The notes under the pieces were generated by a model. That model was not told where the DNA came from. It did not search any database and worked only from the letters and a program-made list of their open reading frames with translations. DNA of 64,000 nt from Paulinella micropora (lineage: Eukaryota > Cercozoa > Imbricatea > Euglyphida > Paulinellidae), in NCBI GenBank assembly GCA_019918135.1, contig WBZZ01005319.1, forward strand, positions 61,001 to 125,000, given 5' to 3'. This document shows, piece after piece, positions 32,740 to 44,668 of this stretch. How positions within the stretch are numbered: position 1 is the first letter of the stretch; every line of letters starts with the position of its first letter. The position numbers and the translations under genes are program-made.

Positions 32740-32980
32740 TTGGTGCAGTGATTTTTCGGAAGTAATAAAAAAAAATTTGGCATCTTGTTTTACAAACGAA
32801 AAAAAAAACCGGCCAACCCTCAAAGTATGGTTTCTGAAATTTTAGTTTTGGCACACAAACTATGGCTGAGAAGAAAAGAATAGTCCCAAATTTTGACGGC
32901 CGGGGGGGGGGGGTGCTGCCCCCCCCCCCCCCCTCGCACTCTCCCCCCCCCCCCAATTCTCTTTTTGTTTTTTGTGTGTT
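32740..32980. other. Convergent gap with paired G and C runs
   Basis: After the stop of the ADP-ribose gene come AT-rich sequence, a G run (about 32901-32911) and C runs (about 32919-32933, 32945-32955). No gene is seen. Confidence 0.45.
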
Positions 32981-34584
32981 TCAGGCTGGCACCCACACAC
33001 TGTGGCACCGGTCCCCCGCGCAAATTCGCACCATTGAGGGCGAGCCGAGGCAGCCGTCCGTGTCCACTGTGTTGCGGCGGCCAGTCCTGACGGTCGTGGT
33101 GGGCGGCAGCCTGTGCAGCCCCAGCCGCCGCAGCCGCAACACAGTGGGCGCCGCCGCCTGCAGGTCGACGAACAGTTCGTCGCTGATGTCGGTGTGACGG
33201 AGGCCAAATTCCGACGAGGAGGTTCGCAGCTCCAGCCTGCCCACCGTAACGCAACCACCGACAATCTCGCGCTGCCAGCCGTGGGGTAGCTGTACGGCCA
33301 GGTACGAGATTGGGCCCCCGTCCAGCATCAACGGCGATGAGCCGAGCGTGTATTGCAGCGACAGGTGCCAGGGCGACCAGGTCTCGCTCAACCAGACAAT
33401 CCGCGGGCAACACACCAGCGTGAGCGAGGCCAGCCGCGACCCCAACGACAGCGGCCTGTTGGCAGTGCTGGCTAGAATTGAGCAGTAACCCAACAGCAAC
33501 TGCTCGAGCACGAGCAAGTGCTGGAATTTGTGTAAGGACTGTCAGTGTAGCGCGCACAGCGAGCCCACCGCCACGCCCGCGGTGGACAGCGGCCAGCCCT
33601 CGACCGCCGTCAGGCAGGGCAGGTCCACCAGCTTGAGCGACGCCAGCAGGCCCGACGAGGACCGCACTCGCAGCCCAACTAGGTACGGGCCCGCTCCAGC
33701 GCCAGTTCCAGACCATGTGTGTTGTGGGACCAGACATACAGCGTGGTGCCCGGGCTCCAGTGGCAGTCGACGACCGCCAGCGAGCGCACCGGCGCCGAGA
33801 GCTCGACCCAGGCAAGCGGCGTTCCAAATACCGACACCGAGCTTCCGCCGGCGTGCCAGGCCAGCTTGCGCAGGGTTCTGACGTTTCTCAGGACGACGTG
33901 CAGCGGTTGACCCGCCTCCTCCCCGGTCACCGTGAGCTTGCGCAGTACAGTCACTGTGCGCGCGGACTCTAGAAACCTGATCGTGTCCGGGCTGGTGGCG
34001 TGTGCAAAGGCGGGGTCTTCGAGCCGGAGCACGCAGACCTGCAGATCCATCATTGAGATGGCCTCCTCGTCCAAGGCTGGCAGGTCTCGAATTGTGAAGG
34101 CGCGCAGCGACAAACGCCCGGTCGTTTCACGGCGCACTAGCCTGCCGAACGGCGGCGCCGCCGAGATCGTGTGTCTCTCCTCGTGCAAGCCGCGGTGGTC
34201 CAGCACGGTGAGCAGCGTCTGGTCCTGCAGGTGCCGGAGTGCCAGGCAACACGCTACCAGGTTGATTACGCTGTACACGCGCCGGCACGCGACCCGTGGG
34301 CTCAGATCCGCGAGCGGCGCGCACCGGAAGACCGCGGGGGCATTCCAGAACGCACTTTTGTGGCGCAGGCCGCTCGTCGGCGCCAGCACCTTGACGAGGA
34401 CCCCCAGCCTGCCATAGTGGTCGGGCTGCTGCAGCAGCTCGGCCAAGAAACAGTTCCAGTGCTTCTCTAGCCGCAGCCTCTCGCACAGGGCGTTGGTATT
34501 GAGTCCCTTGGCGCTGGCGCCGAGGGCCGCCACGTCTCTGGCCGACAGGAAAGGCAGGAGAAACTGCACCACGTGTGGCAACAT
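32981..34584 (-). pseudogene. F-box-like/leucine-rich protein (viral fossil)
   Basis: The start at 34584 gives MLPHVVQFLLPFLSARDVAA, then LGASAKGLNTNALCERLRLE: LP-x-L..FLSxxDxxxLgxxxkxl is a good F-box match at the very N terminus. The long C-terminal part has leucine-rich units (LRAFTIRDLPALDEEAISMM, VRTLRKLAWHAGG, VRSLAVVDCHWS), consistent with LRRs that bind substrate. The gene has about two interruptions. It is divergent from the RNA polymerase gene across a 400-bp gap. Together with 14804-16839 and 19150-19800 it supports a lineage-specific F-box family. Confidence 0.6.
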
Positions 34585-34986
34585 CTGGCCGCCTCTGGTT
34601 GTCTCCCTTGGCTCGGCCAACGTCAGCAGCCGAAAAAAAAAGGGAAATACAAACACACACACACACATATACAAAAAAAAGAAGAAGAAAAAAAGAGGGG
34701 GAGTGCCAGAGGTGGGGGGGGGGCGGCAAGAAGAAAAAAAAAGAACAGAAGAGAAAAAGAGTAAGAGAGGGAGAGCGAGAGGGGGAGGGGAGGGGGCATG
34801 GACATTTCATGAGCTTGCAGGAGCCCCGTGCATTCTGTGTGTACTAACTCTCTTTTTGGTTTTTTTTCCGAGCCACACCCCCCCCCCCCCCCCACCCCCC
34901 GCCCGCGCCGTCTCTCTCCCCGAGAGGGGGACGCCGGGGGGGAAAAACCTCAAGAAGCGGGAGGGGAGGGGGGGGGGGGGTGGAGA
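34585..34986. other. Divergent gap before the RNA polymerase gene
   Basis: The gap holds CA and GA microsatellite sequence (34648-34790), C runs (about 34878-34893) and a G run (about 34970-34981) ending directly before the ATG at 34987. It must carry promoters for both divergent genes, but no clear box is visible. Confidence 0.45.
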
Positions 34987-37900
34987 ATGGACGCGACCAG
35001 CACATTCGGCTGCGGGGAGTGCACGGCAAATGGGCCCCCGCCACCTTCGCTAGCCCCGTGACGCACGCTCGCCATCGGCTGCCTCCGTCTTCGGTAGCCG
35101 CGTGCATCCCGTCGGACAGCACGGTCCGCGACGTGTCGGTGGGCTGTCTGAGCGGGCGCGGCACGGACGAAAACCCACACGATTTCACCTTTGACGATCG
35201 CAGCCTGCGTGTAGACCCGCAGAGCGGGCGCTGCGAACTGTGCGGCGGGGATGTCATTTCGTGCCCGGGCCACCAGGGCCACCTGGAGTTCCCGGAGCCG
35301 TTCCTGCTGCCACAGCTCAAGAAACAAACATACCAGGCGCTCGTCCTGGCGTGCAAGTTCTGTGGCGCGTACCTGTGAGAGACAGGAGCGCTGGTCTCGG
35401 CCAGAGTGCCGGCGCCGACGTTGGCGGCCGAACTCACGGAGGCGGAGCTAACGGTTGCGCGGCAATCGATTTCGGCGGCGCTCCCGTTCCCGGACCACAG
35501 CGCACGCGAGGCAATTGCGGCGCAATTCGAACAATTGGACCAGGCAGAGTTCTGGGCGGCCACGGAGCGCTGCGGCAGCGGGGTGCTGGCCGGCCTAGAG
35601 CCCAGGGCGGCGGCCCTCGTGCTGGAGCAGCGCACTGCTGCCGAGCTGTCCGCAACCGAGGTCGCCAGCGCATGGGAGGCGCACCCACTCCTGGCGTCGT
35701 GGCGCGCGGCCACCGCGGCAGCGTTCGGCAGCTGGCGCACGGCGCAGTCGCAGCGCGGCAAGCGCAAGGGGCACTGTCAGGAGCGCGCGCCACAGGCCTG
35801 CGTACTAGTCCGCGTCCGCCAGGTGCTGGAGTTCGGCGCCTGTGCGGCGGTCACCTTGGTGGCGACGCCGCTGACAATCGCATGTCTGGTGCAGCAAGAA
35901 CGCGTGTTGCACGAGACTCTGGTGCAGCGGCTGGAACGGCTCGCGCACCTGGGCATGACCAGGCGCTCCAGGGGCCACTTCGTGCGCTGCGCGCCCCAGT
36001 GCGAGCGCCAGGCGCTGGCCGGCGCCCCGGGCCTGGAAAGGCAGCGGCGGGAGTGCAGCGCGCGCCTGGACACGCGCGCTGCGGCCCTGGTTCGCCTGCG
36101 CGAAGAGGCCGCGCAACCCGAGACGGTTGTCGAGGGGCTGGCAAAGCAGCGCTTGCAGAAAGACCCGCGCGCCGAACGGCTGGAGCCGGAGCAGTGGCGA
36201 GCCTTTGTGGTGAAGGCGGTCTACTCGGCTACGGCGCAGCGCAAGCAGTTTTATCTGCAGTGCTCGCCGTGCCTTGTGGGCTGCGGCGGGGCCCAGCCCA
36301 CGGTCAGGGAGCGCGGCGCCTCTTTTGGGTGCGACTTCAGGGAGGGCTCCGCAGCCACGTTCGAGCCCAGCAACATGTACTGGCGGGTGCTGCTGGCCGC
36401 CGGCAGTCTGCCGCTGGCCAGGCTGGGGCTGCCCTTCGGGCTGCAGCACGACTTCCGCCTGAGCGTGTTGTCTGCCTCTCGCGCCCTGCTACCGCTCGTG
36501 CGCGCAACCGTGGGCGGCAGGCAGGCAATGCTCAACTACGGGCGCGACCTGACGCAGCAGATCACGCAGCTGATCGAGCTGCTGCGCTGTGCCTGGGAGG
36601 TGCGGCAGTCGTGGGAACAAGCGGTTGCGTCGGCCGCGGTGCCGGGCGGGGTTTTGTTGTCCGCCAAGCTCTCCGCCGACCCGCTCGCCAAGGAATACAA
36701 GCAGACGCTCAGCTCCGCGTACTATTGCTGGCACTCGAACTTCAGCCGCGGCGGCAGCGACAGCGCGCTCGAGGACCAGCTGGGGCAGGTGTCCAGGAAC
36801 CTGAGCGAGCTGCTGGGCAAGAAGGACGGCGAGTTCCGCAAGAACGGGCTCGGCAAGCGCATCGACCACTCGGCCCGCGGCGTGCTGATCTGCAACGCGC
36901 TCGTGCCCCTGGGCCACGTCGCGCTGGGGCTCGGCATGCTGCGTACGCTGCGGGAAAGAGTCCTGGTCGGCGCACACAACCTCGCGGCCGTCCGCGCGGC
37001 CGCGGACCAGGTGCAGCGCGCCCGGGCCGAACTGGGGATTCGCCGCCTGCTGCTAGAACAAGCGAGGGCCGCGCGGCGCGAGTGCAAGGTGCTGCAGCTG
37101 GTGGAAAGCAGCAACGACCTGCAGTACAACGACGTGTACCCGAACCTCGGGCGCCTGTCAGCGTCCGGCCCGCCACTTGCCCTAGAGCAGCTGCCCGGGG
37201 ACTACTCGTCGCACATCGAGGCGGGCGACGTTATTGAGGTCAGCCTCACCGAGGGCAGCAAGGTCGTCGTCAACCGCCAGCCCACGCTGTCGCCCCAGAG
37301 CGCGCGCGTGTTCACGGTCCTGGCACCGCGCGCGCCGCTCTACGCTACGGCGGCGCCGCAGCACTACTGCGTCGCGCTCAACCCGATCGAAGAAATACCC
37401 TTCAACGGAGACAACGACTGCGACGTCGTCACTGTCATCGCGCTGCAGGACCTGCAGGGCTGCTGGAGCTCCGAGGAGACCATGGGCTCCGCTCTGCTGG
37501 CCACGTCGCGCGCGGCGGGCGAGAACGTGGCCAAGCTGGCACAGGGCGATCTGGCGGTGCTGTTCCAGGCGCTGACTACGAACCAAACGTTCCGGCAGGA
37601 GGAGCTGCTGCATTTGTACGCGCTGCTGGAACAGAACGTGCCCGCGCCGCGCGGCGCCCACGTCCATTTGCAGCCCCAGATGCAGACACAGCCTGAAATC
37701 GGCGAGGAGGAGGCAGAGTGGTCTTGCTGGGACGTGGTCGCCACGTTCTTGCCGCAGGGCTTCGTGCCGCCCTGGGTCCAGTGCGACGGTTCACTAGCCG
37801 AGTGGCGGTGCGCACAGCGGTGGAACAAGGCCTGGCTCGGCCAGGGCGCGGCCAGTTTGACCAAGCTGCTGCACGCCGACTACGGGCCCGAGTGTGCGGC

Positions 37901-40411
37901 GCTGTTTCTTAACTGCGTCAGCGTCTTCGTGCTCTGGTCCAACGAACGCCACAGCACCACCGTCAACCTGGCCGAGCTCGTGCACGACAACCCCTGGGGC
38001 GCCACAGAAATGTCAGGCAGCCCGCAGCCGCCGGCCGCGCCTCGTGGTTGTCCCGGGAACGCAGGCTGCGGTCGCGGCTGCAGGCGCAGTCGTCCGTAGA
38101 AAATACTTTCCGCCAGCAGTGTGCCGTGCGCACGGCGCAGTTGCAGCAGCTCGCGGCCCAGCACCAGCGCGAGCGCTATGATGCCGGCGTGCGCGCGATC
38201 AGGGTCAGCGTCGCGTCCGGCGCCAAGGGCTCGATCGACGCCCTGCGACAGCTCGAGCTGCAGACGGGCTTGTACCTTTACGAGCAGGCGCTATGGCGAC
38301 CCGCTCGACAACGGCTTCGTCACCAATTCCTTCATGTCGGGCCTCACGATCCGCGAGTACGGCTGGCGCATGGTGTCCGCCCGCGAGGTCGTGGGGCGCA
38401 ACGTGCGCACCGTGGCTACCACTGGCTATTTCCAGCACTCCCTGAGCTTTGCCCTGCAGGACGTCTGCGTCGTGCCGGGCCTCCTCGTCAGGGGCGGCCG
38501 CGACCTCGTGCACGTGCCCGGGCGGGTCGTAGACGGCGCCGCGCAACGACCGGTGCAGTCGGTGCTCGCGGAAGTTTGGTTCCGCGAGCAACTTCAGTGC
38601 GCGCTGCACCCCACGTTACACGCCTGCCTCGCCCACCCACGGCGGTTGCCGCTGTGCGCCAACTGCGCAGCGCTGGTCGCCCACGTTTGCCAGGCGCTCC
38701 TCGGTGACAACGGCGAAGACACAGAGGAGCGCGAGCGCTTGGTGCGCTCGGGGCTGCTGTTCGAGGAGCTGGCGTGTGCCGCTGCTGCCGGCCACGAGTG
38801 GCTGCCGCGCACCGTCTTTGCGCTGCCGGTGCTGGCCGAGAGGTTGCGGCGCGCGCACCCAAACGTCCAGCCCGTGGCGGCTGTGGCACCCGCGCGGGCG
38901 CTCGTTACGCGCCTGCTGCATTACTTGTGCCAGGTGCCCGGCGACGGCGCCTGGTGCGTGCACCAGGCCTACGTCGCCTTGGAGCTCACGGCCTGGCGCG
39001 TCGCCAAAGTGTACCGCCTGTCCCTGCCGCTGCTCGAGATCCTGCTCAAGCAGGTGCTGTACTGCTTCCAGGTGCACCGCCTGCCGTTCGGCTACTCCAT
39101 GGGCGGCGTCGCCGCGTCGTCCTACGGACATTTAGGCACGCAGCTCACGCTCAACACGCGCCACAAACCGTCCAATACCATCCGGTCCACCGAGGGCCAC
39201 CCCCGCATCCTGGCACACGAGGCTGCAGTCCAAGGGCCAGGACTTCTTGCTGCGCGGCCGGCTGCGCAGCGCCGAGGAGGTCGCCAAGTGGAGGGCCGTC
39301 GACCCTGTTAGGCGCGGCGGCGTCCGCGTGCTCGACCGCGCAGCAGCTCCAGTGTCGACCTGCGCGCCCTGCTGCAGCAGGCGCCCGCCGCCAGCCTCTG
39401 CGTCGCGCTCTACTCCTTCGACGACTACCACCAGGCCCTGCTCGAACTGGGGCTGCTCGACCTGCGGGGCCTGCGGCGCCGCCGCCGGCGAACGCCGCGA
39501 CTGGCTCGGGCGCCCGCAAGGGCCGCAAGCGCTCGGCGGCGGTGGTGGCGGCGGCTCCGGCCAAGCGCGCGCGCGCTGCCAAAACGTCGTGGTCGAAAGT
39601 CTCGCGCCAGGGCGCGCTCGTCGCCTTCGACGACGCCGCCGCCAGGGCGCACGGCTTTGCGGACGGCGGGCTGCAGCTGGCCAGGCTGCTCCGTTCGCAA
39701 CTGCCTTCCTTTGCTGTGTGCTCCACCTGGGCGTCCGCTGAGAAACAGTGGACGTGCCTGTTCCTGCGCGTGTGCAGCGGCAAGAAAGCGCTGCAAAAGG
39801 ACTGTGCCGCCAGGCCCGCACAGGCCCGCTTCGACACCTACCAGTACAACCACACGCAGCTCTACTGCGAGAGCCTGCTGCGCCAGGCGCTGGCCGCCAT
39901 GCAGCCCTCCGTCGGCGTCGACGCCGTCGACCTGTCGCAACCCGACTGGCTGCTGTCCGTGCAGATGCGCCCCGGGCGCACCACGCTGGCGCAGGTGCGG
40001 CGCCTGCTCGCCAGGCCCGAGTGGGTTCCCGAGTCACTCGAAATCACGGACCCGCTCGTCGCCTTCCAGGCCCTCGGCATCGAGGCCTGTTGCACGGCGC
40101 TGTCTTCCGAGCTCAGGAAGGCGTTCAGCGGCCTCGGCGAGCTCGACTTCTGCCACACGCAGCTCCTGGCCTCGACCATGTGCCTAAAAGGCCTGCCCCT
40201 GCCCATAAGCCGCGCGGGCTACGCGCAGCTCGAGGACGACCCCTTCGAGCGCGCTCTGTTCGAGAAAAACGGCAGGATCTGGTTGTACGAAACGATGGAC
40301 AAGGTTTCGCAGCGTGGATCGATGTACCGGCGTTTTGTTTCGGGCCAGCTGCCGGAAGTGGGAGATGCTTACTTTCAAATCTCACGTAACCGCGCCCCCG
40401 GGCAGGCCTAG
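34987..40411 (+). pseudogene. DNA-directed RNA polymerase largest subunit, RPB1-like (viral fossil)
   Basis: Landmarks run in RPB1 order. The N-terminal zinc motif CELCGGDVISCPGHQGHLEF (about 35235-35295) is followed by CKFCG. GEFRKNGLGKRIDHSARGVL (about 36825-36890) matches the GRFRxNLxGKRVDxSxRTV clamp region. NRQPTLSPQSARV (about 37270) precedes FNGDNDCD (about 37400), which keeps the three catalytic Asp spacings of NADFDGD. SGAKGSIDALRQ (about 38215) and SFMSGLTIREY, then TTGYFQHSL (about 38330-38440), match the funnel and trigger-loop region. GTQLTLNTRHKPSN (about 39138-39180) and ALGIEACCTALSSELRK (about 40070-40120) mark the C-terminal conserved blocks. There is no heptad CTD. Length is about 1,800 codons. 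The gene is complete end to end but broken in about five places. It implies a virus that transcribed its own genes. Confidence 0.85.
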
Positions 40412-40524
40412 ACCAGTCGCAAGCGGACTAAAATTTCGCTCGCAGATTTTTTTTAATTAAACGATTGCCTGTTGTTGTAGCAGCACGATTTATTTTTAAA
40501 AAAAGGATTTTGCAGCAGCAGAAT
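40412..40524. other. 3-prime region of the RNA polymerase gene
   Basis: Short AT-rich segment with TTTAATTAAACG near 40451; no canonical AATAAA is seen before 40580. Confidence 0.4.
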
Positions 40525-40617
40525 ATGGCGTACTCACAAGGCATGCTAATTGAAGTAAAAACACTCCTACAGACGATTTCGTTAATAAAAGCCCCTACCA
40601 GATTGGCAACAGCTTAA
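40525..40617 (+). CDS. Possible 30-aa peptide
   Basis: ATG 40525 opens MAYSQGMLIEVKTLLQTISL and ends at TAA 40617. The sequence is of ordinary composition in an AT-rich gap and is helix-prone. Short length means chance is a serious alternative; there is no other support. Confidence 0.15.
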   Translation: MAYSQGMLIEVKTLLQTISLIKAPTRLATA

Positions 40618-41029
40618 CTAATTGAAAAAGTCCTGATTCTGAACAGACATCGGCCCCTTCCCCCTTTCTGTGTCTTGTCGCTCAGCGTGGCCCTGCCCAT
40701 TGTCCGAAAAGCCGCGACGTGGCTCATATGCCAGACAGAAAAGGGGTTGGGGTGGGGGGGGGGGGGGGGGAGCCGGTCTCAAATCACCAAGGAAGACAAA
40801 CAAAAAAAAAGAAAAAACCTGTGTGAAAGCAGATTGCGAAGTTGAACAGGCGCGGGGGGGGGGGGGGGGGGGGGGGGGGGGAAGGTCGTGTGCATGTATG
40901 GGGGGGGGGGGGGGGGCGCGCCAGGCAGGTTCAGAAGTTGGGAAAAATTTAGGGAGGGAGGAAAATGTGAGCCAAGGAGCAGGCGGAGTGTGTGCTGGGC
41001 CCAAAAACAAAAGGGAGAAACAAGCAAAA
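40618..41029. other. Gap with 24-base G run
   Basis: G runs at about 40755-40770, 40857-40881 and 40900-40916 fill the leader region of the zinc-finger gene. The in-frame sequence before ATG 41030 is glycine-rich because of them and is not counted as protein. Confidence 0.5.
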
Positions 41030-43116
41030 ATGGACAGCCGCGCCGTTAGGCACTTTGAGCGCAAATACGAAAAGAAGCGCCGGCTGGACAGTGACAGCAG
41101 CAGCAGCAGCCAGAAGCGCCCACGGCGCGACACCACCACCGCCAAATCTTCCGCCATTTCACTGTGGCTCCAGCGCCTAAAAGATGCAGAGCCGTATGTG
41201 TCCAAGAGGCAGGGAGTCAAGATGCTACAGCATTATGGGGCCGCTTTTAAAGTCATCGAGGGTGACAGGCTAGTATTTAAGGAATGGCGAGCAGGCGCGG
41301 AATCAGCTGACCGGCCGGCCTGCGAGCTTTGCTACGAACACAAAAACCTCGCGACGGTGGCAACAATTTCCCTTGGCTCTGAGTGGCCGACAGTCTGCGC
41401 GCGGCATGCAAACCCGACAGACCTTGGTACGAAGCCGAACCGTGTCGAAGGCGACAGTGTCGCCTGTGAAACGAAGCACAAAGCAAAGAAGAGCAAAGAA
41501 CAAAGAGGGAGTGCGACATACCCCCAGAAAGCGAAGAAAAAGAGGTTTTCTTGCGACGAGTGCGGCAAAGGCTTTGCATATGCCGTTCATCTCAAAAGCC
41601 ATACAAGGACGCACACGGGCGAGAAGCCTTATGCGTGTGATCAGTGTGATTATCGCTGTGCAGAAGCTAGTTCTCTCAAAAGACATATAAGGACGCACAC
41701 GGGCGAGAAACCTTATGAGTGTGATCAGTGCGATTATCGATGTACAGAAGCTAGTGCTCTCAAAACGCATATGCGGAAGCACACAGGAGAGAGGCCATAC
41801 GAATGCAAACAGTGTGGGAAAAGCTTTGTAACCTCTGGCCATCTAAAGAATCACATAAGGACGCACACGGGTGAAAAGCCTTATGAGTGTGATCAATGTG
41901 ATTATCGCTGTGCAGAAGCTAGTGCCCTCAAAAGACATATAAGGACGCACACGGGGGAGAAACCTTATGAGTGTGATCAGTGCGATTATCGATGTACAGA
42001 AATTAGCGCTCTCAAAACGCATATGCGGAAGCACACGGGGGAGAAGCCTTACACGTGCAAACAATGCGGGAAAAGCTTTTCACAAACTAGTGGTCTCAAA
42101 ACGCATATGCGGAAACACACGGGGCAGAAGCCCTACGAGTGCGAACAATGTGAAAAACGCTTTTCACAAGCTGTCATCTCAAAAACCATATGCGGAAGCA
42201 CACAGGGGAGAAGCCTTACGAGTGTGAATTGTGTGCAAAGTGTTTTTCACAAGCTATTGGTCTCGAAACGCATATGCGGACGCACACGGGAGAGAAACCA
42301 TACGCGTGCCAACAATGTGAATAGTGCTTTTCACAAGCTGGCCATCTCAAAGTACATATGAGGACGCATACCGGAGAGAAACTTTACGCATGCAGCCATT
42401 GCGGCGTTTGCGTTCAAACCTCTAGCCATCTCAGAAAGCACGAGCGGAAGCACGAAGAGAGCAAAAAGTGGCGGCACGTATGTCCATTTGCCTCGTTCAG
42501 CACGGCAAGATTCCAGGCAAACGCCGGCATGGTCGAATGCACGACGCGCTGTCCAACTGCGTGGTCGCTGGATGCCCACGTGCAGCAGTGCCATACGTCC
42601 GAGGGCATCGCCAAGCGTTTCAAGAGCGAACAACAGTTAGCAGAGTTTCTCGCTGTCAAGGTCTGGGCGTTCGACCGCGACTTTGCCAATGCAATTTTCT
42701 ACAAGCACTGCAACGAGCGGATCACCCCGATCATCGGGGCCGTGAGCGCGCGCCCTGACTTTCATTTGCTCAAGTTCCAGTCGCTGCCCGCCGGCCGCAA
42801 ATGTGTGCTGCTGCTGTGCAACGACGAGTTTGCGCACCGACGGTACCGGTGCGAGCTCGGGCGCATGCTGGAAATTAACACGGCACTAGCAGCCAACCCG
42901 AATTTTCGAGATTTGCCAATTGTGTACATTCGCTTGGCGGCCGACTGGTGCGAGGCGATAGTGTGCAGCCCCGCCCGGTCGGGGAGGGCACACGCGGCCG
43001 CGGACGCAGTCGTGACGAAGGCCAACGCCCCCAGGCGCGTTATCAGCCGTGTCTGCCAGGCGGGGTGGGCCGTGAGCGCGTCGAAGCAGGCCCTGACGTG
43101 CTGGTCGCAGTCGTAG
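41030..43116 (+). pseudogene. C2H2 zinc-finger array with C-terminal nuclease-like domain (fossil)
   Basis: From ATG 41030 (MDSRAVRHFERKYEKKRRLD) the protein has a Ser-rich NLS-like region (KKRRLD, QKRPRR). A Cys/His unit CELCYEHKNLATVA ending CARHANP (about 41320-41410) resembles the Cys-His repeats of giant-virus and algal proteins. About eleven C2H2 fingers with TGEKPY linkers run from 41546 to 42460. They fall in two alternating types, CDQC-YRC and CKQCGKSF, showing recent internal duplication. The C-terminal part (42600-42960) has [38 protein letters not shown] and [12 protein letters not shown], matching a PD-(D/E)XK-like domain often seen in giant-virus and algal proteins (D...DExxH..Y...CE..RM...P.vfIR). 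There are about two breaks. The 3-prime end overlaps the opposite gene. Confidence 0.65.
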
Positions 43117-44549
43117 TCCAGCACCACGAGCTTGGCGCCGCTAGTGCTGGCCAGGCAGAACTGTGCTAGGCTGCCGGCCAGCGCACTGTTCTCTGTGGCG
43201 ATGATGTCGATGAGGCAGCCGGCCGCGTCGGCCGCGTTCGGCGGCTCAAGTGTCCACCTCAATTGTTTGCGAAAGGGGAGCAGCTGGGCGCCCAACAGCG
43301 ACAGGGCACGCGCGCCGCCGCGCAGCAGCAGCAATGGAGGAGAGTCCGCGCACAGAAGTCGGGCCCTGAGCTGCACGCCGCGCTTGTACCAAGACCGGTC
43401 CAGGACTGCACGGGCCAGCGTTCCGGCCGATGATGCAACTGCCAGCGCGCCGACCCCCGACCAGAACCGCTGCGCCGTGCCGTCCAGACCGAACAGCAGG
43501 GAGTTTTCGTCAACGTCCTCGAGCTCGGCCGTGGCAGGGCCGTGGCCGGCCGAGACGGAAATTAGCGTTGCCGTCAGTGTGTACCAGAGGCTCAGAAAGC
43601 AGAAGATTTCTTCTTCTGTCTGGCAGCGGGCCCAGAACGGGCCCGGCGAGCCGGCCAGCACTGCCTGGTACACATTGCGGGCCGCGCCCAGGTCCCAGAC
43701 AATTGCAGGAAACGCGTCCGACAGCAGCTTCTCGCAAATTGCCAGGCCGCGCGCCGCGCCCTCCAGGCCGCGCGGCAGAACGGTGGTCACCTTGGGCAGC
43801 AGCACGTCGCAAGGCAGCATGACGCGGTAGTCAACGATGGGCTGCAGCGATACGTTTTGGGCATCCGTGGCGGCGGGCGCGCTCGGATCCCACAGCAGCT
43901 GCAGTGAGTGCCGCAGCACGGCCGCGTGTTCTTTCTGCAGCAGACACCAACAGCCGTGCTGGCAGTTCCCGGAGTTAGACACCCAGGCGAGCGGGAGCTC
44001 CAGGCGCAGCGCCGGGCCAACAGAGCCCGAGTCGTGCTTCTGCCAACAAACCAGCTCACCGTCTGACTCGGGGAGTATGAGTCGCCACAGTTCCGTTTCG
44101 CCTCCGTGCAAACCGCGGCCTACGACCCAGATCTCGGGGGTGGTTTTGGCCGGGCGGAGCCCGCTGATTTCGGTTAGGATTGCCGACGCCACGCGGGCCA
44201 CCAAGAACACTGCCTCGGGGGGCGGGTGTTGCCAGCGGCCGGAGACCGCGTCGCGCGCCGCGCCGAAGGTCTTGATGTAGGCCGCGCTGGCCTTTGTACG
44301 CTGGTAGTTCACGAAGGTCTCGCTGGCCTGCTGGTACGACAGGGCTATCTGGTGGTACAGGCCGTTACTCTCTGGCTCCAGCAGGTGTTGCAGACCCCCC
44401 GCGCCGCGTTCATTGGACAGCAGGACATCCTCGATCATCTTCCACGTAGACAATGTCGACTGCTGTAATTCAGTCTCATTGCGAGCGCGATTCGCCAGTT
44501 GGATCTGCATGATCACCGTAAACCACGCGGGCGGTTGCTTGGAATGCAT
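42762..44549 (-). CDS. Hypothetical protein, about 595 aa, intact
   Basis: I chose ATG 44549 ([20 protein letters not shown]) because everything upstream is the Arg-Glu product of a CT microsatellite. The frame is open to 42762. It is mostly helical, with Trp-rich and Cys-rich middle parts ([17 protein letters not shown]) and alternating alpha/beta pattern near the end ([38 protein letters not shown]). The last 350 bases overlap the 3-prime end of the convergent zinc-finger gene; the true end may lie near 42960, where the other protein's conserved domain stops. No family was recognised. Composition matches the viral block. Confidence 0.55.
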   Translation of the reverse strand: MHSKQPPAWFTVIMQIQLANRARNETELQQSTLSTWKMIEDVLLSNERGAGGLQHLLEPESNGLYHQIALSYQQASETFVNYQRTKASAAYIKTFGAARDAVSGRWQHPPPEAVFLVARVASAILTEISGLRPAKTTPEIWVVGRGLHGGETELWRLILPESDGELVCWQKHDSGSVGPALRLELPLAWVSNSGNCQHGCWCLLQKEHAAVLRHSLQLLWDPSAPAATDAQNVSLQPIVDYRVMLPCDVLLPKVTTVLPRGLEGAARGLAICEKLLSDAFPAIVWDLGAARNVYQAVLAGSPGPFWARCQTEEEIFCFLSLWYTLTATLISVSAGHGPATAELEDVDENSLLFGLDGTAQRFWSGVGALAVASSAGTLARAVLDRSWYKRGVQLRARLLCADSPPLLLLRGGARALSLLGAQLLPFRKQLRWTLEPPNAADAAGCLIDIIATENSALAGSLAQFCLASTSGAKLVVLDYDCDQHVRACFDALTAHPAWQTRLITRLGALAFVTTASAAACALPDRAGLHTIASHQSAAKRMYTIGKSRKFGLAASAVLISSMRPSSHRYRRCANSSLHSSSTHLRPAGSDWNLSK

Positions 44550-44607
44550 CACGGCAGTTGCCTGTGTGTCCAGTGCGCGCGCTCTCTTTTCCCCCCCTCC
44601 CCCTTCC

Positions 44608-44668
<61 letters not shown>

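Noticed and set aside
35240-37237. A 665-codon plus-strand frame and several long antisense frames across the polymerase gene
   Set aside because: Shadows of the GC-rich RPB1 coding sequence; they are Gly/Arg/Ala-rich and carry no motifs, while the RPB1 motifs lie in other frames.
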